A stretch of 64,000 nt of DNA, from NCBI RefSeq assembly GCF_002795245.1, contig NZ_PGVG01000035.1, forward strand, positions 1 to 64,000. Reading direction: 5' to 3'. The translations under genes were made by a program, and so were the position numbers. How positions within the stretch are numbered: the first letter of the stretch is position 1; every line of letters starts with the position of its first letter. The notes under the pieces were generated by a model. That model had not been told where the DNA came from, ran no database searches, and worked only from the letters and a program-made list of their open reading frames with translations. Positions 1 to 8,743 of this stretch are shown in pieces. This DNA is from Bradyrhizobium forestalis (GTDB lineage: Bacteria; Pseudomonadota; Alphaproteobacteria; Rhizobiales; Xanthobacteraceae).

Positions 1-71
1 TGTGGTTCGCCGTCGCTCACAACATGATGCGCTTCCTCGCCTTGCACGCCAAGGCACAGGTCGCCGCATGA
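1..71 (+). CDS. 3' end of an unidentified gene (possible transposase tail)
   Basis: A reading frame is open from the window edge to a TGA at 69-71 and encodes about 22 residues beginning WFAVAHNMMRF. A short hydrophobic 'HN-(M/L)-x-R' ending is common at the C-terminus of DDE transposases, so this may be the tail of an insertion-sequence transposase. The fragment is too short to assign with confidence. No terminal inverted repeat was recognised downstream. Confidence 0.35.
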   Translation, partial: WFAVAHNMMRFLALHAKAQVAA

Positions 72-416
72 CGAGGAGCCCACGCCAAGCGGCGCCGACA
101 AGCCGCAGCACCGGCCGGAATCGGGAGGTCTAGTCAGATCGCGCTCATTCGGCGCCGACTCACCCGAAAAGCCTCAGGGGCGCCGACTCCAACCCATCGG
201 CTGCAAAATCTCCCGGCAAAAGAATCATTCTCACCCTCTGAGGAGGCGCGTAAGCGCCGTCTCGAAGGACGAGGCGCGCGCAGGCTGCCGCCGCGAGTCA
301 TATGCGATCGCCCCCACTCACCAGGCCCGCACGCCTCTTCGCCGCTTGCGCCGCTGGCATTCTCGCCGGAGGATGCTAATCTCGCACGGCATTGTAGGGG
401 ACAACGCGAGGACAAC
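72..416. other. intergenic region with one decayed palindromic repeat
   Basis: No convincing gene is present in these 345 bases. The only recognisable structure is a divergent member of the 'CCTGAGGAG...TCTCGAAGGA' repeat family at 233-280. The end of the interval carries the likely promoter and ribosome binding site of the ABC ATPase that starts at 417. Confidence 0.6.
233..280. repeat. palindromic repeat, family B (divergent copy)
   Basis: The stem arms ggcgcg/cgcc and the downstream string tctcgaaggacgag match the better copies at 2709-2751, 2796-2846 and 16896-17006. The upstream part has drifted. Confidence 0.6.
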
Positions 417-1526
417 ATGGAAGCCGGCATGGTCACAGCCGCGCCGGCGCTGGTGCGCTTTTCCAGCATTCAGAAGACCTACGATGGCGAGCACCTCGTG
501 GTGAAGAACCTCGATCTCGACATCAGGAAGGGCGAGTTCGTCACCCTGCTCGGCCCGTCGGGCTCGGGCAAGACCACCACGCTGATGATGCTGGCCGGCT
601 TCGAGGTTCCGACCCATGGCGAGATCTACCTCGCGGACCGGCCGATCAAGAATGTGCCGCCGCACCGGCGCGACATCGGCATGGTGTTCCAGAACTACGC
701 CCTGTTTCCGCACCTGACGATCGCGGAGAACATCGCCTTCCCGCTATCCGTTCGCAAGACGAACAAGGCGGACGTGCAGGAGCGCGTCAGCGCGGCGCTG
801 CGCATGATCAAGATGGAAACTTTGGCGCATCGGCGGCCCGGGCAGCTGTCCGGCGGTCAGCAGCAACGCGTGGCGCTGGCCCGCGCGCTGGTCTTCAATC
901 CGCAACTCGTGCTGATGGACGAGCCCCTGGGCGCCCTGGACAAGCGCCTGCGGGAGCAGATGCAGCTGGAGATCAAGCAGTTGCACCAGACCATGGGCAT
1001 AACGATCGTCTACGTCACCCACGATCAGAGCGAAGCGCTCACCATGTCCGACCGCATCGCCGTGTTCAACGACGGCATCGTGCAGCAGATCGACCGGCCC
1101 GACGCGCTGTATGAGCATCCGGTGAACAGCTTCGTCGCCCACTTCATCGGCGAGAACAATGTGCTCGCCGGTACCGTGGAAACCGTCGAAAGGGAATACT
1201 GCCGCGTCGCGCTGGCCGGTGGCGGCACCGTGACCGCACGGGCGGTCAATGTATCGGGCGCGGGCGCATCGACCTCCCTCTCGGTGCGGCCGGAGCGGGT
1301 CGCCATTGTCCCGGATGGCACCGTCAGCGAAGGACCTAACCGGCTGCCGGCCAGGGTACAGAACACCATCTATCTCGGCGACCACGCGCTGGCCGTGCTC
1401 GACGTCGCCGGCAACGGGGAGTTCATGGTCAAGCTTCAGCCCGGTGCGCATCACAGCCTGGGACATGGCGAAAGCGTGCACATCACCTTCCGCCCCGAGG
1501 ACTGCCTCGCCCTCGATCCCGTCTGA
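417..1526 (+). CDS. ABC transporter ATP-binding protein, polyamine type (PotA-like)
   Basis: This is the cytoplasmic ATPase of a spermidine/putrescine-class importer. Walker A GPSGSGKT lies at residues 46-53, the Q-loop Gln near 92, the signature LSGGQ at 144-148, Walker B LVLMDEP at 164-170 and the switch His near 202. The remaining C-terminal third looks like a TOBE domain. Length (369 residues) is normal for PotA/CysA-class subunits. The start at 417 follows a gcgagga ribosome binding site; ATG 429 is an alternative. It heads a cluster with a binding protein (1583) and two permeases (2925, 4166), so it should energise that importer. The substrate is inferred from family only; polyamine, an amino-acid derivative or an opine are all possible. 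Confidence 0.93.
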   Translation: MEAGMVTAAPALVRFSSIQKTYDGEHLVVKNLDLDIRKGEFVTLLGPSGSGKTTTLMMLAGFEVPTHGEIYLADRPIKNVPPHRRDIGMVFQNYALFPHLTIAENIAFPLSVRKTNKADVQERVSAALRMIKMETLAHRRPGQLSGGQQQRVALARALVFNPQLVLMDEPLGALDKRLREQMQLEIKQLHQTMGITIVYVTHDQSEALTMSDRIAVFNDGIVQQIDRPDALYEHPVNSFVAHFIGENNVLAGTVETVEREYCRVALAGGGTVTARAVNVSGAGASTSLSVRPERVAIVPDGTVSEGPNRLPARVQNTIYLGDHALAVLDVAGNGEFMVKLQPGAHHSLGHGESVHITFRPEDCLALDPV

Positions 1527-1582
1527 TCCGGACCTGAAACGATCGACTTCAACGTAAGACACATGAAGAAGGAACAAGGACC

Positions 1583-2641
1583 ATGCTGAAGCGCAAGATT
1601 GGCAAGATCGCTCTGGGTTTCGCCGCGGCACTGAGCGCCAGCGCCGCGCTGGTTACGGTCGCAGCGGCGCGTGACCTCACCGTCGTGTCGTGGGGCGGCG
1701 CGTATCAGGATGCCCAGAAGAAGGTCTATTTCGAGCCGTTCAAGAAAGCGTCCGGCGCTGCGATGAACGACGAGTCCTGGGACGGCGGCGTCGGCGTGTT
1801 GCGCGCCAAGGTGCAGGGAGGCGCCGCCACCTGGGACGTCGTCCAGGTCGAGAGCGACGAGCTCGCGGTCGGCTGCGAGGAAGGCCTGTTCGAGAAGCTG
1901 GACTATTCGAAGATCGGCGGCGAGGCCGCCTATATCCCGCCGTCGGTCAATCCTTGCGGCGTCGGCGCCATCCTCTACGATTTCGTGCTCGGCTACGACA
2001 AGGACAAGCTGAAGCAGGCCCCGAGCGGCTGGGCCGACTTTTTCGATACCAAGAAGATTCCAGGCAAGCGCGCCCTGCGTCAGGGCCCGAAGACCACGCT
2101 GGAGATCGCCCTCATGGCCGACGGCGTCGCGCCGAAGGACGTCTACAAGGTGCTGGCGACCGACGAGGGAGTCGATCGCGCGTTCAAGAAGCTCGACACC
2201 ATCAAGGGCGACATCGTCTGGTGGAAGGCCGGCGCCCAGCCGCCGCAACTGCTCGCCTCCGGCGAGGTCGCGATGACCTCGGTCTATAATGGCCGCATCG
2301 ACACCGCGAACAAGAACGAGAAGAAGAACTTTGGCATGGTGTGGGACGGCGCGCTGTTCACGCTCGACAGCTGGGTCATCCTGAAGGGCAGCCCGAACAA
2401 GGACGCGGCCTACAAGTTCCTGGACTTCGTCGGCAAGGCGGAGAACCAGTCGAAACTGTCGGAGAACATCGCCTATGGCACTTCGAACAAGGACGCAGCC
2501 GGCAAGCTCGCGCCCGCCGTTCTGAAGGACCTGCCGACAGCGCCTGACAACATCAAGAACGCGGTCGAGATCAACGTCGGCTTCTGGCTCGAGAACATCG
2601 ACCGCCTCACCGAGCGCTTCAACAAATGGGCCGCGAAATAG
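1583..2641 (+). CDS. periplasmic substrate-binding protein, PotD/PotF-like
   Basis: The 352-residue protein begins with a Sec signal peptide (basic N-terminus, hydrophobic core, cleavage near AAARDLTVVSW). The mature start 'LTVVSWGGAYQDAQKK' is characteristic of bacterial extracellular solute-binding proteins of the spermidine/putrescine family. It should deliver ligand to the permeases encoded downstream. It lies 56 bp after the ATPase gene with a strong aaggaacaagg ribosome binding site. The ligand cannot be read from the sequence. Confidence 0.92.
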   Translation: MLKRKIGKIALGFAAALSASAALVTVAAARDLTVVSWGGAYQDAQKKVYFEPFKKASGAAMNDESWDGGVGVLRAKVQGGAATWDVVQVESDELAVGCEEGLFEKLDYSKIGGEAAYIPPSVNPCGVGAILYDFVLGYDKDKLKQAPSGWADFFDTKKIPGKRALRQGPKTTLEIALMADGVAPKDVYKVLATDEGVDRAFKKLDTIKGDIVWWKAGAQPPQLLASGEVAMTSVYNGRIDTANKNEKKNFGMVWDGALFTLDSWVILKGSPNKDAAYKFLDFVGKAENQSKLSENIAYGTSNKDAAGKLAPAVLKDLPTAPDNIKNAVEINVGFWLENIDRLTERFNKWAAK

Positions 2642-2708
2642 GGGCGTGACCGAAATGGCGGGCGGCGCAAGTAGAGGGAAAAGCGTGGCGGGTAGCTTGC
2701 CCGCGGCG

Positions 2709-2751
2709 CATCCTTCGAGACGCCCGCCTACGGCGGGCCCTCAGGATGAGG
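2709..2751 (-). repeat. palindromic repeat, family B
   Basis: It contains catccttcgagacgcccgcc followed by the returning arm and ccctcaggatgag. This is the reverse orientation of the copy at 2796-2846. Confidence 0.8.
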
Positions 2752-2795
2752 TCTGAGTCTGTGGCGACGACTTCACAGACACCGATGTTGATGAG

Positions 2796-2846
2796 CCTCA
2801 TCCTGAGGAGACCGCGAAGCGGTCGTCTCGAAGGACGAGGCGCGCG
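2796..2846 (+). repeat. palindromic repeat, family B
   Basis: It contains cctcatcctgaggagaccgc, the loop gaagc, then ggtcgtctcgaaggacgagg. The central arms accgc/gcggt form the hairpin. It is nearly identical to the first half of 16896-17006. Confidence 0.85.
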
Positions 2847-2924
2847 CTCAGACCGCTCCAAAAGGCCACATGCGATTGACCTACCCGCATTGGCGAAGGA
2901 TATCCGGTCAAGGGGGCTCATGCC

Positions 2925-4169
2925 ATGACAGCAGCGTCCCTGACCGAGGTGCCGCTCAAGCGCCGATTGAGGCGTGCTGAGCGGACACGCCAGGTCAAGG
3001 CATTGGCGCTGGTGCTGCCGCTTCTCGTCTTCCTGCTCTTCACTTTCGCCGGGCCCATCGCGGGCATGCTGTGGCGCGCGGTCGATGACAGGGAGGTGCG
3101 CCAGGTTCTGCCGCAAACCATCGCCGCTCTCGCCAATTGGGACGGCAAGGACCTGCCGGACGAAAAGGCCTATGCGGCGCTGGCGGGTGACATCCAGGCG
3201 GCGCGCGCTGCCGGCACCATTGCGCTTGCGGCCAAGCGGCTCAACTACGCCCTGAACGGCTTTCGCACCATCCTCACCAGCACCGCACGCAATCTGAAGG
3301 CTGTGCCGGAAGCAGGCACGGCGAAGGAGACGCTAATCAAGATCAACTCGGCCTGGCGCGAGCGCACCACCTGGACGACGATCAAGGATGCCGGTGGCCC
3401 TATCACCGGCTTCTACCTTCTCGCCGCGCTCGACCTGACGCGGAACGCGGACGGCGCGATCGTCGCAGCACCTCCGGATCAGGCCATCTACCGCGACATT
3501 TTCGCCCGCACCTTCCTCATCAGCCTCGGTGTCACGGCACTCTGCCTGATCCTCGGCTTTCCGGTCGCCTACCTCTTGGCGACGCTGCCGCCCGGCCGGT
3601 CGAACCTCTTGATGATCTTCGTCCTGCTGCCGTTCTGGACCTCGCTGCTGGTCCGCACCTGTGCCTGGATCGTCCTGTTGCAGAGCAAGGGCGTCGTGAA
3701 CGACAGCCTGCTCTGGCTCGGCATCATCGACGAGCCGCTGCGCCTGATCTACAACCGCTTCGGCGTCTGCGTGGCCATGACCCACGTTCTGCTGCCGTTC
3801 ATGATCCTGCCGCTGTATAGCAGCATGAAGGCGATCTCGCCCGCTTATATGCGCGCCGCCGCCTCGCTCGGTGCGCCACCCCTCACCGCTTTCCTGCGGA
3901 TCTACCTGCCGCAGACCCTGCCCGGCATCGGCGCCGGAAGCCTGCTCGTCTTCATCCTGGCGCTCGGCTACTACATCACACCGGCACTGGTCGGCGGGGC
4001 CGCCGACCAGATGATCAGCTACTTCATCGCGCTCTACACCACCGAGACCGCCAATTGGGGCCTCGCTTCGGCGTTGGGTGCGGTGCTGCTGCTGGCCACG
4101 CTTCTGCTGGCCATCGTCTACGGCAAGCTGGTGCAGGGCCAGCCGGTCACGGGAGGCATGAAGAATTGA
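2925..4169 (+). CDS. ABC transporter permease with large periplasmic insert (PotB-like)
   Basis: This inner-membrane permease is 414 residues, long compared with the roughly 280 usual for PotB/PotH. The first membrane helix is at about residues 25-48. It is followed by some 145 mostly polar residues before the core helices resume near 195. The cytoplasmic EAA loop (AAASLGAPP...) is near residues 307-328. Start ATG 2925 is preceded by an aaggggg ribosome binding site. Its stop overlaps the start of the second permease (TTGA), showing translational coupling. The insert may be an extra periplasmic domain contacting the binding protein; that is inference. Confidence 0.9.
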   Translation: MTAASLTEVPLKRRLRRAERTRQVKALALVLPLLVFLLFTFAGPIAGMLWRAVDDREVRQVLPQTIAALANWDGKDLPDEKAYAALAGDIQAARAAGTIALAAKRLNYALNGFRTILTSTARNLKAVPEAGTAKETLIKINSAWRERTTWTTIKDAGGPITGFYLLAALDLTRNADGAIVAAPPDQAIYRDIFARTFLISLGVTALCLILGFPVAYLLATLPPGRSNLLMIFVLLPFWTSLLVRTCAWIVLLQSKGVVNDSLLWLGIIDEPLRLIYNRFGVCVAMTHVLLPFMILPLYSSMKAISPAYMRAAASLGAPPLTAFLRIYLPQTLPGIGAGSLLVFILALGYYITPALVGGAADQMISYFIALYTTETANWGLASALGAVLLLATLLLAIVYGKLVQGQPVTGGMKN

Positions 4170-4996
4170 GCGACAATTCCTCCCTCCGCACGCCCAGCCA
4201 GCGCATCGCGTGGACCGCGACCATCGCCATCTCGACGCTGGTATTCATCTTCCTGATCGCGCCCATCCTTGCGATCATGCCGCTGTCCTTCAGCTCGGGC
4301 TCGTACCTGACCTATCCGCTGCCGGGCCTCTCCTTGCGCTGGTACGACGACTTCATCAATTCGCCGCGCTGGATGAATTCGCTGAAGAACAGCATGATCA
4401 TCGGCGTCGCCTCGACCCTTTTGTCGATGGTGCTTGGCACGCTGGCCGCGTTGGGGCTGGCGCAATGGAAGAGCCGGTTCAAACCGCTCGTGCTGGCCTT
4501 CGTGCTGTCGCCGGTCGTCGTGCCCGGGGTCATCACCGCGGTGGGTCTGTATTTCTTCTTTGCGCCGATCGGACTGACCGGCAGCTATCTCGGCCTCATC
4601 CTGGCCCACACCGCGCTGGCGACGCCGTTCGTGGTGATCACGGTCGGCGCGACGCTGCAGAGCTTCGACACCAATCTGGCGCGCGCGGCCGCCTCGCTCG
4701 GCGCCTCGCCGCTGCAAGCATTCCGCCGTGTGATCCTGCCGCTGATCCTGCCTGGCCTCGCGTCAGGCGCGCTGTTCGCCTTCGCGACCAGCTTCGACGA
4801 GGTGGTGATCGTGCTGTTCATGGCAGGTCCCGAGCAGCGCACCCTGCCGCGCGAGATGTTCAGCGGCATCCGCGAGAACATCAGCCCGACCATCACGGCA
4901 GCGGCGGTGATTTTGACGACGGTGTCGGTCATCCTCCTCGCCACCCTGGAAGCCTTGCGCCGGCGCAACGAACGGCTCAAGGGCGGCGGCGCCTGA
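4166..4996 (+). CDS. ABC transporter permease (PotC-like)
   Basis: This is the second permease of the importer, about 276 residues from TTG 4166. That codon overlaps the previous stop in the string TTGA and has gggaggc upstream. A longer in-frame reading from 4055 would overlap the preceding gene by over 100 bases and is unlikely. It has the usual six hydrophobic segments, and the EAA loop (ARAAASLGASPL) lies near residue 169. It pairs with the larger PotB-like subunit. Confidence 0.9.
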   Translation: MSDNSSLRTPSQRIAWTATIAISTLVFIFLIAPILAIMPLSFSSGSYLTYPLPGLSLRWYDDFINSPRWMNSLKNSMIIGVASTLLSMVLGTLAALGLAQWKSRFKPLVLAFVLSPVVVPGVITAVGLYFFFAPIGLTGSYLGLILAHTALATPFVVITVGATLQSFDTNLARAAASLGASPLQAFRRVILPLILPGLASGALFAFATSFDEVVIVLFMAGPEQRTLPREMFSGIRENISPTITAAAVILTTVSVILLATLEALRRRNERLKGGGA

Positions 4997-5068
4997 GCGG
5001 TGCGCGGAGCAATCTTCAAGAATTGCCTGGACGCCCTGCTTGCGGAGAGAGGTAAGGGAGGCACGACA

Positions 5069-5101
5069 GCGCGCCCGGGGAAAACCAGGCGCGCTTCGTT
5101 T
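5069..5101 (+). terminator. intrinsic terminator of the ABC transporter operon
   Basis: The perfect arms gcgcgcc (5069-5075) and ggcgcgc (5088-5094) are followed by ttcgttt. It lies between two converging genes and could serve both. Confidence 0.7.
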
Positions 5102-5118
5102 AGGCGTTCAGAGCCTCA

Positions 5119-5640
5119 TTACTCCGAGTACTTGAACTCGGGCATGTTCTTCAGCTCGTCCTTGCTGGCGCTGAACACGGCGTGATCGGGATACCACTTC
5201 GACGCGGACGACGTCGTCGCTGTCTTGTCGGTTCCGGTCGCTGCGCCAGTCGTCGTGGTCGAGGCCGGCCGACCGGGCGGGCTGGTGGCCGCTGTGCCGC
5301 TGTAGGCGACGGGCTCGTTGACGAACTTCAACTTCTCAAAGGGTACGGCGACCAGGTGCTCGCCCATGCCCAGGAAGCCGCCGACGCCGATCACGGCGAT
5401 CTTGATGTTACCGCTCTTGTCCATCAAGAGGTCGTTGACCGAGCCGATGTTCTCGTTGGCTTCGTTGTAGATCTTCAGGCCCGACATTTTCGACGCACGC
5501 CACTGGTCGGACGCGCTCGTGGTCGTCGTGGCGGTGGCCGCAGGTGCCGCCTTGTCGGTGGCGGCGGGCGGCGCTTGCGCGAACGCTGCGGTCGCAAGCA
5601 GTGCTGTGCCGGCAAGGCCGGCAACGATCGATTTCATCAT
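5119..5640 (-). CDS. exported PRC-barrel domain protein
   Basis: The 173-residue protein has a Sec signal peptide (cleavage after AAFAQA) and an Ala/Thr/Pro-rich linker of about 25 residues. A PRC-barrel follows near residues 48-112, with 'KMSGLKIYNEANENIGSVND' and 'MDKSGNIKIAVIGVGGFLGMG' as landmarks. A second low-complexity segment leads to the C-terminus. In alphaproteobacteria such proteins are often envelope stress proteins of unknown mechanism. A strong aaggagagga ribosome binding site precedes the ATG, and a possible EcfG-type promoter lies at 5735-5760. Confidence 0.88.
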   Translation of the reverse strand: MMKSIVAGLAGTALLATAAFAQAPPAATDKAAPAATATTTTSASDQWRASKMSGLKIYNEANENIGSVNDLLMDKSGNIKIAVIGVGGFLGMGEHLVAVPFEKLKFVNEPVAYSGTAATSPPGRPASTTTTGAATGTDKTATTSSASKWYPDHAVFSASKDELKNMPEFKYSE

Positions 5641-5734
5641 GTTGTCCTCTCCTTCAACGAAAACCTTGTGTGGAGAAAACAGCGCTGATCACGCGCAGTT
5701 CCGTGCGCGCCGCAATTTCGTCGCGCAATGCGCG

Positions 5735-5760
5735 AGCGGAGCATTCGCAAGGCTTGTTCC
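5735..5760 (-). promoter_or_regulatory. candidate general-stress (EcfG-type) promoter
   Basis: On the minus strand GGAAC (5756-5760) is followed after 17 bases by CGCT (5735-5738). This is one base from the Bradyrhizobium EcfG consensus GGAAC-N16/17-CGTT. It lies about 95 bp upstream of the PRC-barrel start codon, a gene type often in that regulon. Confidence 0.35.
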
Positions 5761-5879
5761 TGCGTCACTCAGGAACATTTTGCGATGCACGGTTCCCCGC
5801 CGACGATCCTGCGCCCTGGGTGAAGCATGACCGCGGCGGGGCCCGCGCCGACCTGACGTCGCCCAGGTCAGCTCTTGGG

Positions 5880-6449
5880 TCAGCTCTTATAGTCGATCAG
5901 AAGCGCGGAGAAGCTCGAATTGCCGGTTGAGCTGCCATTGGCGGCATAGGACGATGCCGACGATTGCGATTGCTGGAGCGCCTGGAGGAATTGCTGGAGG
6001 ATCTCCGCGGTCGTCGCGTCGGCCGACGTGCTGCCGGTCGAGTCGGTCGTCGACGAATCCGACGAATTGTCGTCCGGCGGCGGACCGGGCGGCGGGCCGC
6101 CCGCTCCACCGGCTCCGCCCGCGCCGCCGGGACCGCTCGCGAAGGTGGACTGAAACACGCTTTTCAGCTCCTCGGCCTGGTCGGAGGTCAGCGTCCCGTT
6201 CGAGACCTCGTTCGAGATGAGGTCGTCGATCTTCGACTGCATCTCCTCCTTGGAGGGACGCGTGCCGCTCGACTGACCGCCTGCCCGGCTCTGCTGGAGC
6301 GCGGTGTCGATGTCGGTCAACGCCGTCGCGAGCGCGGACTGGTCCGACGACGAGATCGTGCCGGCGGAGACTTGCGATTGCAATTCCTGCTGCAGCCGCT
6401 GCAGCGGCGACTGGTGGCTGCCGGCGGAGGCCGCCGAAATCGAGGTCAT
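5880..6449 (-). CDS. low-complexity protein with two similar helical modules, function unknown
   Basis: About 189 residues are encoded from ATG 6449, which has cggag in the ribosome binding position; an extended start at 6494 lacks support. It has no signal peptide. Two related modules are visible: 'QSQVSAGTISSSDQSALATA' and, after about 50 residues, 'ISNEVSNGTLTSDQAEELKS'. A Gly/Pro-rich hinge (GGAGGAGGAGGPPPGPPP) and a Ser/Thr/Gln-rich tail follow. The family was not recognised. The gene is divergent from the response regulator at 6629, which might control it. Confidence 0.75.
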   Translation of the reverse strand: MTSISAASAGSHQSPLQRLQQELQSQVSAGTISSSDQSALATALTDIDTALQQSRAGGQSSGTRPSKEEMQSKIDDLISNEVSNGTLTSDQAEELKSVFQSTFASGPGGAGGAGGAGGPPPGPPPDDNSSDSSTTDSTGSTSADATTAEILQQFLQALQQSQSSASSYAANGSSTGNSSFSALLIDYKS

Positions 6450-6628
6450 GATGGCTCCGTGGGTCTTGTGGGGTTTCGTGGCGAACGGCGCCACGGTATG
6501 GTTAGCGGCCTTAATGAGATCTTGCCGCTCCGCTGCCCGTCATGTCCCGGCGTTGCGACGGGGCTTCCGGAAACACTCTGAAACAAAAATCTTCGCCATT
6601 TGGCCTGAATCTCGGACAAACAAAGCGC

Positions 6629-7399
6629 ATGGCCATTCCCAATCCCAACATCCTGGTCGTCGAGGACGACCGCGAAACCCGGACGTTGATTGCGAAGTAC
6701 CTGCGCAACAACGCCTGCAACGTCACCGCCGTGAGCGACGGCCGCGAGATGTCGCGTGCCATGGCCGACCATCGTGTCGACCTGATCATTCTCGACGTCA
6801 TGCTGCCGGGCGAGGACGGCCTCAGCCTGTGCCGCAAGGTGCGGGCCGAATCGCAGACGCCGATCATCATGCTGACCGCGCGCGGCGAGGACGTCGATCG
6901 CATCGTCGGCCTCGAGATGGGCGCGGACGACTATCTGCCGAAGCCGTTCAATCCGCGCGAGCTGCTCGCCCGCATCAACGCGGTGCTGCGCCGCCAGGCC
7001 GTGGCGCAGGCGGCGAGCACGATCGCGGGCGCCTCCACGCTCGCCTTCGAAGGCTGGCGCATCGACCTGCGCCTGCGCGAACTGCGCAATCCCGAAGGCG
7101 CGCGCGTCGCGGTGACCAGCGCCGAGTTCGATCTCCTGCGCACGTTCTGCGAACGGCCCGGCCGCGTGCTGTCGCGCGACAGCCTGCTCGACCTCACGCA
7201 AGGGCGCAACACCGGCTCGTTCGAGCGCTCCATCGACGTGCTGGTGAGCCGCATCCGCCGCAAGATCGAGCCGAATCCGGCCGACCCCATCCTCATCAAG
7301 ACGGTGCGCTCCGGCGGCTATCTGTTCACGCCGAGAACGGAAGTTGCGAAAACTGAAGCAGCAAGCACTGAAGCGGTTGCGGTGTCCCTGAGCAGCTGA
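6629..7399 (+). CDS. OmpR-family DNA-binding response regulator
   Basis: The product is a 256-residue cytoplasmic transcription factor. The receiver domain (about 8-120) carries the acidic pair E12-D13-D14, the phospho-acceptor Asp56 in LIILDVMLPGEDG, the conserved Thr in MLTARG and Lys in LPKPF. A winged-helix effector domain occupies about 140-235, ending in IKTVRSGGYLF. Start 6629 was chosen because the receiver fold begins a few residues later; the 29 extra residues possible upstream are not domain-like. It forms a two-component pair with the kinase at 7414, separated by 14 bp. Confidence 0.93.
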   Translation: MAIPNPNILVVEDDRETRTLIAKYLRNNACNVTAVSDGREMSRAMADHRVDLIILDVMLPGEDGLSLCRKVRAESQTPIIMLTARGEDVDRIVGLEMGADDYLPKPFNPRELLARINAVLRRQAVAQAASTIAGASTLAFEGWRIDLRLRELRNPEGARVAVTSAEFDLLRTFCERPGRVLSRDSLLDLTQGRNTGSFERSIDVLVSRIRRKIEPNPADPILIKTVRSGGYLFTPRTEVAKTEAASTEAVAVSLSS

Positions 7400-7413
7400 A
7401 GGGGATGCCGACG

Positions 7414-8736
7414 ATGAAGCCGTTCGGGTTCTTCCATCTCAAGGGGATCAGTGGGCAGATCGCCGCGCTGGTGCTGGCGTCGACCGTCGCGCTCCATCTC
7501 GTCGTCACCACCGCTTTCCTGATCAGCCGGCCGGACCGCCCGGATGCGCCGCCGGACGGCGCCCGTCAATTGACCGATGCCGCGCTGCTGCTCGGCGCGG
7601 CCGAGCCCGGCGAGCGGCCGCGCCTCGTCGCTGATCTTGCGCGCGCCTTCCCCAGCCTCGGCATCGAGATGCTGGCGCCCGGCACCGCGATCGTCGAGAA
7701 GGGCGACGGTCCGCACCTGCACGGGATGCGCCGTCATCTCGGCCGGGGCTTCAAGGCGGTGCAGCTTGCCTCGGACGGGAATACGCGGCGCGTCGGCGTG
7801 CAATTGCCCGACGGGACCGTGATCGCCGGTCATGTCGATGGTGGCCCGCGGCCGTGGTTCTGGGGCGGGCCCTGGCTGACCGCGTTGATGAGCGCCTTCA
7901 TCTGCGTCACCGTGCTTGGCCTGTGGGCGGCGCGCGCGCTGACGAGGCCGCTGTCGTCCTTCGCCGAGGCCGCCGAGAACTTCAGCCTCGACGGCACCGC
8001 CGAGCCGTTGCCCGAGCGCGGCCCGGAAGAGATCCGCTCGGTGGCGCGTGCGCTCAACCGCATGCACGAGCGGATCGCGCGGCTGATGTCGGACCGCACA
8101 CGGATGCTGGCCGCGATCAGCCACGATCTGCGCACGCCGATCACGCGGCTGCGCCTGCGTGCCGAGTTCATCGAGGACGAGGGCAACCGCAAGCGCATGC
8201 TGATCGATCTCGACCAGATGCGCGCGATGCTGGAATCGGTGCTGTCGCTCCTGCGCGACGACCGCAAGATCGAGGCGATGACGCTGGTCGACATCGCCAG
8301 CACGCTCCAGCTGGTCGCCGACCAGTTCGGCGACATGGGCCATGTCGTGCGTTATGACGGGCCGGCGTCCGCGACCGCCGCCGCGCGGCCCGACGATCTG
8401 CATCGCGGCGTCACCAACCTGGTCGAGAACGCGGTGCGGTTCGGCGCCGAGGTGACGATCCGCCTCGAGGTCTCGGACACCACGCTCGTCATCGACGTCG
8501 AGGACGACGGCCCCGGCATTTCGGATGCACGCAAGCAGGAGATGCTGGAGCCGTTCGTGCGCGGCGACGACGCGCGCACCATGGACGAGTCCATCGGGTT
8601 CGGGCTCGGCCTCTCGATCGCGCGCGCGATCGCGCTCGCCCATGGCGGGGAGCTGTCGCTGCACGACCGCAAGCCGCACGGCTTGATCGTACGGATGCAA
8701 TTGCCGGTCTCGCAGGCGCCGCGGCTCGCCGCGTGA
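7414..8736 (+). CDS. sensor histidine kinase, EnvZ type
   Basis: The product is a 440-residue inner-membrane kinase. The first membrane helix is near residues 12-36, a periplasmic domain of about 110 residues follows, and a second helix (near 150-170) leads into a HAMP domain. The H-box ISHDLRTPITRLR carries His237. The HATPase has N-box NLVENAVRFG, then DDGPGI and GFGLGLSI. ATG 7414 sits nine bases after aagggg; ATG 7405 is too close to it. The signal and target genes are not evident. Confidence 0.92.
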   Translation: MKPFGFFHLKGISGQIAALVLASTVALHLVVTTAFLISRPDRPDAPPDGARQLTDAALLLGAAEPGERPRLVADLARAFPSLGIEMLAPGTAIVEKGDGPHLHGMRRHLGRGFKAVQLASDGNTRRVGVQLPDGTVIAGHVDGGPRPWFWGGPWLTALMSAFICVTVLGLWAARALTRPLSSFAEAAENFSLDGTAEPLPERGPEEIRSVARALNRMHERIARLMSDRTRMLAAISHDLRTPITRLRLRAEFIEDEGNRKRMLIDLDQMRAMLESVLSLLRDDRKIEAMTLVDIASTLQLVADQFGDMGHVVRYDGPASATAAARPDDLHRGVTNLVENAVRFGAEVTIRLEVSDTTLVIDVEDDGPGISDARKQEMLEPFVRGDDARTMDESIGFGLGLSIARAIALAHGGELSLHDRKPHGLIVRMQLPVSQAPRLAA

Positions 8737-8743
8737 GCGCCCG

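Larger units (their letters stand above)
2642..2924. other. intra-operon gap with inverted pair of family B repeats
   Basis: The gap between the binding-protein and first permease genes has no supported ORF. It holds two family B palindromic elements facing each other (2709-2751 and 2796-2846). These could form a large hairpin in the mRNA, which might lower permease expression relative to the binding protein. Confidence 0.65.

Noticed and set aside
4055..4165. N-terminal extension of the second permease
   Set aside because: It would overlap the first permease by 115 bases; a TTG at 4166 with a good ribosome binding site overlaps the stop as TTGA.
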